The translations under genes were made by a program, and so were the position numbers. 8,729 bases of DNA from an uncultured Clostridia bacterium. Lineage in GTDB: Bacteria > Bacillota > Clostridia > TANB77 > CAG-508. Positions 4,871 through 8,729 of this stretch are shown here, in pieces; the first letter of the stretch is position 1; every line of letters begins with the position of its first letter. A model generated the notes under the pieces. The model was not told where the DNA came from. It made no database searches and saw only the letters and a list, made by a program, of their open reading frames with translations. The stretch is from contig CAOPQH010000062.1 of assembly GCA_948505485.1 (NCBI GenBank), positions 1 through 8,729 of the forward strand, given 5' to 3'.

Positions 4871-7108
4871 TTAAATCTTTTCATGAATAGTTCTATTTAT
4901 AACATCTAATTGTTGTTCTCTTGTTAACTTTGTAAAGTTTACAGCATATCCAGATACTCTAATTGTTAGTTGAGGATATTTTTCAGGATGTTCCATAGCA
5001 TCTTCTAATAAACTTCTATCAAAAACATTAACATTTATATGATGTCCAGTTTGTGCAAAATATCCATCAAGCATACTTACTAAATTATTAATTCTAGATT
5101 GCTCATCTTTACCAAGAGTTCCTGGTGTGATAGAAAATGTATAAGAAATCCCATCCTCAGATGCCTCAAAAGGTAATTTGGCAACAGAATTCATAACAGC
5201 CAAAGCACCATTTTTATCTCTTCCATGTAATGGATTTGCACCAGGACCAAAAGGATCACCAGCTTTTCTTCCATCAGGGGTATTTCCTGTAGCCTTTCCA
5301 TAAACTACATTTGATGTTATTGTTAAAATTGATAAAGTGTGTTTAGAGTTTCTATAAGTATGATGTTTTTTCAATTTATTAATAAAAGTTCTTACAATAC
5401 TTGTAGCAATATCATCAACTTTGTCATCGTCATTACCAAATTTTGGGTAATCACCCTCAATTTGATAGTCAACAGCTAATCCTGTTTCGTCTCTAATAAC
5501 TTTTACTTTAGCATATTTAATTGCTGATAAAGAATCTGCTACGACAGAAAGACCAGCAATACCACAAGCCATAGTTCTAAATACATCTTTGTCATGTAAA
5601 GCCATTTCTAGTGCTTCATAAGAGTATTTATCATGCATATAATGAATAATATTTAATGCTTTAATATAAACTTTTGCAACATAATCCATCATAGTATCAA
5701 ATTTCTCAATTACTTCATCATAATTTAAATATTCAGAAGTTATAGGAGCAAATTTAGGTGTTATTTGTTTTCCTGATAATTCATCTCTACCACCATTGAT
5801 AGCATAAAGTAAAGTTTTAGCTAAGTTAGCTCTTGCACCAAAGAATTGCATTTGTTTACCGATTTTCATAGGAGAAACGCAACAAGCTATACCATAATCA
5901 TCTCCTAAAGTTTCTCTCATTACATCATCATTTTCATATTGAATAGAAGATGTTTTAATAGATAATTTTGTAGTAAATTCTTTAAATCCTTTAGGTAATC
6001 TAGTAGACCAAAGAACTGTTAGGTTTGGCTCAGGAGCAGGTCCTAAAGTTGTTAATGTATGAAGAACCCTAAAAGAATTTTTAGTAACTAATGTTCTACC
6101 ATCAATTCCCATACCACCAATACTTTCAGTTACCCAAACTGGATCACCACTAAATAGTTCGTTATATTCAGGAGTTCTTAGAAATCTTACTAAACGTAAT
6201 TTCATAACAAAATGATCCATTAATTCTTGTGCTTGTGCCTCTGTTATAATACCATTTTCAATATCTCTTTGAATGTATATATCTAAGAAAGTAGAAGTTC
6301 TACCAATACTCATAGCAGCACCATTTTGATCTTTTATAGCTCCTAAATATCCGAAATATAGCCATTGAATAGCTTCTTTTGCATTAGAAGCAGGATTAGA
6401 AATATCAAATCCATATTTTTGAGCCATATCTTTTAATTGTTCTAGTGCATTAATTTGCTCAGAAATTTCTTCTCTTTCTTGAATTGCAAGTGTACGCATG
6501 CTATCGACATCTAAAACTTCTAATTCATTTTTCTTTTCTTCAATTAATACGTCAACTCCATATAAAGCTACTCTTCTATAATCACCTATAATTCTTCCAC
6601 GTCCATATCCATCAGGCAATCCTGTTATAAGATGAGAACTTCTAGCTTTTCTAATATCAGGAGTATATGCACTAAATACACCGTCATTATGAGTTTTTCT
6701 AACTGTATGAAAAATTTTAGATACTTCTTCATCTACTTTTCTACCATACGCTTCACAAGATTTTTCTACAATTCTAATTCCTCCAAATGGCATAATTGCT
6801 CTTTTTAAAGGACTATCTGTTTGTAAGCCGACAATTTCTTCTAAATCTTTTTGTATATAACCTGCATCATATGCATTTATTGTAGAAATAGTTTTTGTGT
6901 CTATATCTAAAACACTACCTTTAGAATTTTTTTCTTTTTGATACAAATCTAAAACTATATTCCATAATTTTATTGTTTTATCTGTTGCATTTTCAAGAAA
7001 ACTATCATCTCCTTCATAAGGTGTATAATTTTTTTGTATAAAATTTCTTACATCAATTTGAGTTGTCCATTCTCCTGCATTAAAACCTTCCCATTGTTTA
7101 AAATTCAT
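4871..7108 (-). CDS. pflB: Pyruvate formate-lyase (formate C-acetyltransferase)
   Basis: This cytoplasmic glycyl-radical enzyme converts pyruvate and CoA to acetyl-CoA and formate in anaerobic fermentation. The 745-residue protein is close to the usual length and appears complete. The adjacent catalytic cysteines are C409 and C410 (GIACCVSPMKIGKQ). The radical-bearing glycine is G720 in the C-terminal RVSGYAVNF. The N-terminal PFL domain (FKQWEGFNAGEW onward), PFGGIRIVE (107-115), PDGYGRGRIIGDYRR (165-179) and TPDGRKAGDPFGPGANP (610-626) are all standard. The start is firm: AAAGGAGG ends at 7115, 6 bases ahead of the ATG. It is the first gene of a pflB-pflA pair and diverges from an RluA-family gene. 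A possible weak promoter with a Rex-like half-match is at 7180-7208. Hairpin repeats begin immediately after its stop codon. Confidence 0.98.
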   Translation of the reverse strand: MNFKQWEGFNAGEWTTQIDVRNFIQKNYTPYEGDDSFLENATDKTIKLWNIVLDLYQKEKNSKGSVLDIDTKTISTINAYDAGYIQKDLEEIVGLQTDSPLKRAIMPFGGIRIVEKSCEAYGRKVDEEVSKIFHTVRKTHNDGVFSAYTPDIRKARSSHLITGLPDGYGRGRIIGDYRRVALYGVDVLIEEKKNELEVLDVDSMRTLAIQEREEISEQINALEQLKDMAQKYGFDISNPASNAKEAIQWLYFGYLGAIKDQNGAAMSIGRTSTFLDIYIQRDIENGIITEAQAQELMDHFVMKLRLVRFLRTPEYNELFSGDPVWVTESIGGMGIDGRTLVTKNSFRVLHTLTTLGPAPEPNLTVLWSTRLPKGFKEFTTKLSIKTSSIQYENDDVMRETLGDDYGIACCVSPMKIGKQMQFFGARANLAKTLLYAINGGRDELSGKQITPKFAPITSEYLNYDEVIEKFDTMMDYVAKVYIKALNIIHYMHDKYSYEALEMALHDKDVFRTMACGIAGLSVVADSLSAIKYAKVKVIRDETGLAVDYQIEGDYPKFGNDDDKVDDIATSIVRTFINKLKKHHTYRNSKHTLSILTITSNVVYGKATGNTPDGRKAGDPFGPGANPLHGRDKNGALAVMNSVAKLPFEASEDGISYTFSITPGTLGKDEQSRINNLVSMLDGYFAQTGHHINVNVFDRSLLEDAMEHPEKYPQLTIRVSGYAVNFTKLTREQQLDVINRTIHEKI

Positions 7109-7179
7109 TATTAACCTCCTTTAATTACTAAAAATAGTATTAGCAAATTTTATTAAAATATAATAAATAATTGTATATT

Positions 7180-7208
7180 AGTGTATGTAATATATAATTT
7201 TTTAACAA
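7180..7208 (-). promoter_or_regulatory. Possible pflB promoter with Rex-like site
   Basis: On the minus strand, TTGTTA (7208-7203) is followed after 17 bases by TACACT (7185-7180), a weak -35/-10 pair about 70 bases ahead of the pflB start. Overlapping it, 7208-7191 matches the clostridial Rex consensus TTGTTAA-N4-TTAACAA perfectly in the first half and at 4 of 7 positions in the second. Rex senses NADH/NAD+ and commonly controls fermentation genes. The region is so A/T-rich that chance matches are likely. Confidence 0.25.
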
Positions 7209-7232
7209 CCTATATATTAATATCAGAAAAAC

Positions 7233-7261
7233 TTGTTTTTTGCAACTATTATTATTATAAT
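7233..7261 (+). promoter_or_regulatory. Promoter of the RluA-family gene, probably leaderless
   Basis: TTGTTT (7233-7238), a 17-base spacer and a perfect TATAAT (7256-7261) form a sigma-A-type promoter. Transcription would begin about 7 bases past the -10 box, at roughly 7268-7269, which is the A of the gene's ATG. No ribosome binding site lies before that ATG, so a leaderless message fits. The -35 box keeps only the TTG of the consensus. Confidence 0.5.
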
Positions 7262-7268
7262 ATTTGTT

Positions 7269-8135
7269 ATGAAAGAGTTAATTGTTAATAATAATTATAA
7301 TGGAAAGAAATTAAATAAGTTTTTATTAGATAATATAGACAATTTATCTAGTAATTTATTTTATAAAACTTTAAGAAAAAAAGATATAAAAATTAATGGA
7401 CATAGAGTAAGTGAAAATAAAATAATTTTTTCAGGAGATAAAGTAGAGGTTTATATAAGTGATAAATTATTAGAAAAAAATATAGATATAAACATTATTT
7501 ATGAAGATGAAAATATATTAATAGTTGATAAACCTACAAATATTGAAGTTACTGGAGAAAACAGTCTTACAAGTGCAATACATAAAAAGTATAACAAAGA
7601 AGGTTATTTACCAATGCCCTGCCATAGAATAGATAGAAATACAACAGGAATAGTAATATTTGCAAAGAACGAAGACAGTTTAAACATAATGTTTGATAAG
7701 TTTAAAAAACATGAGATAGAAAAGTATTATTTAGCTCTTGTATATGGAAAACCTAAATATAAAAGTGCAATTTTAGAAGATTATTTATTTAAAGATCATA
7801 AAAAATCAAAGGTTTATATATCAGGTACTTTAAAAAAAGGATATCAAAAGATAATAACTGAGTATAAAGTAATAAAAGAGAATAAAAATAATACATCATT
7901 ATTAGAAGTTAAAATAAAAACAGGTAGAACACATCAAATAAGAGCACATTTAGCGTATATAGGTTATCCTATAGTAGGAGACGGGAAATATGGTAAAAAC
8001 GAAATTAATAAAAAATTAGGATATAGATATCAGCAATTGAAAAGTTATAAAGTAAAATTTAATTTTGAAACAGATGCAGGAATGTTAAATTATTTAAATA
8101 AAAAAGAAATTTCTATAAATGTCAAAAAAGAATAG
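7269..8135 (+). CDS. RluA-family pseudouridine synthase
   Basis: The enzyme isomerises specific uridines in rRNA or tRNA to pseudouridine. Counting from the ATG at 7269 it has 288 residues. Residues about 1-64 form an S4 RNA-binding domain (KKLNKFLLDNIDN through INGHRVSENKIIFSGDKVEVYI). The catalytic domain has IIYEDENILIVDKP (77-90), the signature PCHRIDRNTTG with catalytic Asp122, and KTGRTHQIRAHL (217-228) followed by GYPIVGDGKYG. An in-frame TTG at 7233 would add 12 hydrophobic residues, but it overlaps the -35 box and family proteins start near the S4 domain, so I use ATG 7269. No Shine-Dalgarno is present. Exact target (RluA, RluC, RluD or a paralogue) cannot be told from sequence. The patatin-like gene starts 61 bases downstream. 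Confidence 0.93.
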   Translation: MKELIVNNNYNGKKLNKFLLDNIDNLSSNLFYKTLRKKDIKINGHRVSENKIIFSGDKVEVYISDKLLEKNIDINIIYEDENILIVDKPTNIEVTGENSLTSAIHKKYNKEGYLPMPCHRIDRNTTGIVIFAKNEDSLNIMFDKFKKHEIEKYYLALVYGKPKYKSAILEDYLFKDHKKSKVYISGTLKKGYQKIITEYKVIKENKNNTSLLEVKIKTGRTHQIRAHLAYIGYPIVGDGKYGKNEINKKLGYRYQQLKSYKVKFNFETDAGMLNYLNKKEISINVKKE

Positions 8136-8196
8136 CACTCTTGTTACATAGTAATAAAATAAGTGCCATAATAATATATTTTAAATGGTGATATTT

Positions 8197-8729
8197 ATGA
8201 AAATAGGAATTTGCTTAGCTGGAGGAGGAGTAAAGGGAGCAGCACATATTGGGGCTATAAAGGCATTAGAGGAAAATAATATAAAATTTGACTATATTTC
8301 AGGAACTTCATCAGGGAGTATAGTAGCAACATTATATGCAAGTGAATTTTCTACAGATGAGATCTATGATATTTTAAAAAAATATTGTAAAAAAATAAAA
8401 TATATTGATATACAAAATATTTTAAAATGTATATTTGGAATTATTTTTACTGGAAAAATCGTAATAGATGGATTGAATTCAGGTAAACAACTAGAGAGGT
8501 TAATAAACAAAGAATGTGCAAAGCATGGTATAGAAAATATAGATGATATAAAAATGCCTTTAGTAATTCCTAGTATAGATATGTACAAAGGTACAGTATA
8601 TTGTTTTACATCAAAGAGTGTAAGAAATTCGTTTTCAGATGATGTACAATTTTTAAATAATATAAATATAGGAAAAGCCGTAAGAGCAAGTTGTAGTTAT
8701 CCAGTAGTATTTTCTCCATGTGAATATAA
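8197..8729 (+). CDS. Patatin-like phospholipase, partial (3' end outside window)
   Basis: This is the N-terminal 177 residues of a patatin-family lipid acyl hydrolase (bacterial RssA/YchK-like type), cut by the window edge. The final TAA-looking bases are out of frame (TAT AA.), so it is not a stop. The oxyanion-hole glycines are GGGVKG (9-14). The nucleophile elbow is GTSSG (36-40), with Ser38 as the likely catalytic serine. The block AVRASCSYPVVFSP near the end is the conserved segment normally followed by the DG(A/G) that carries the catalytic Asp, which would lie beyond the window. There is no signal peptide, so it is probably cytoplasmic or peripheral at the membrane. A weak GGTGA (8187-8191) sits 5 bases before the ATG. 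It is likely co-transcribed with, or close behind, the RluA-family gene. Substrate is unknown. Confidence 0.92.
   Translation, partial: MKIGICLAGGGVKGAAHIGAIKALEENNIKFDYISGTSSGSIVATLYASEFSTDEIYDILKKYCKKIKYIDIQNILKCIFGIIFTGKIVIDGLNSGKQLERLINKECAKHGIENIDDIKMPLVIPSIDMYKGTVYCFTSKSVRNSFSDDVQFLNNINIGKAVRASCSYPVVFSPCEY

Noticed and set aside
7233..7268. TTG start giving a 300-residue RluA-family protein
   Set aside because: The TTG is the -35 box of a good promoter, has no ribosome binding site and adds a poly-isoleucine stretch not expected before an S4 domain.
8364..8588. Minus-strand open frame near the right edge
   Set aside because: It lies opposite the patatin-like gene, whose oxyanion-hole and GxSxG motifs are in frame on the plus strand.
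8727..8729. Apparent TAA stop of the patatin-like gene at the window end
   Set aside because: The frame from ATG 8197 reads TAT AA. at the edge, so the TAA is out of frame and the gene continues outside.

Overview
The window comes from a strongly A+T-rich anaerobic Firmicute, most likely an uncultured gut-type clostridium. The evidence is A/T-ending codon use, AGA/ATA-rich genes, AGGAGG-type ribosome binding sites and an oxygen-sensitive pyruvate formate-lyase system. I cannot name a species. No phage, plasmid, transposase, CRISPR, tRNA or rRNA gene is visible.

Layout: positions 1-580 are non-coding and filled with short modular palindromic repeats. Then on the + strand come hisS (581-1888), a three-domain S1 RNA-binding protein (1955-2761) and an unassigned winged-helix protein resembling the replication-relaxation family (2879-3820). 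A bidirectional terminator (3837-3886) separates these from the convergent pflB-pflA pair on the minus strand: pflA at 3890-4624 and pflB at 4871-7108. The 246-base gap between pflB and pflA holds a second, nested cluster of the same repeats. Divergent from pflB is an RluA-family pseudouridine synthase (start at 7269, probably leaderless). A patatin-like lipid hydrolase starts at 8197 and runs off the right edge.

Functionally the genes are mostly housekeeping: tRNA charging, translation and rRNA/tRNA modification, plus the mixed-acid fermentation step pyruvate + CoA to formate + acetyl-CoA (PflB) with its radical-SAM activator (PflA).

The most unusual content is the repeat family. Full copies have a left end TATAGAGTAG-YCAYGCG, a long three-part hairpin with a conserved GAGCCYG(A)CG loop, and a right end GGTAGCTTGRCGG plus a short A-rich tail. 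Between copies the stem sequences change but base pairing is kept in all three stem segments. One copy sits inside another, several right ends are solitary, and one site looks like an empty or excised element. The architecture recalls REP/RAYT repeats (GTAG at the hairpin foot) and pneumococcal BOX elements, but I recognise no named family.
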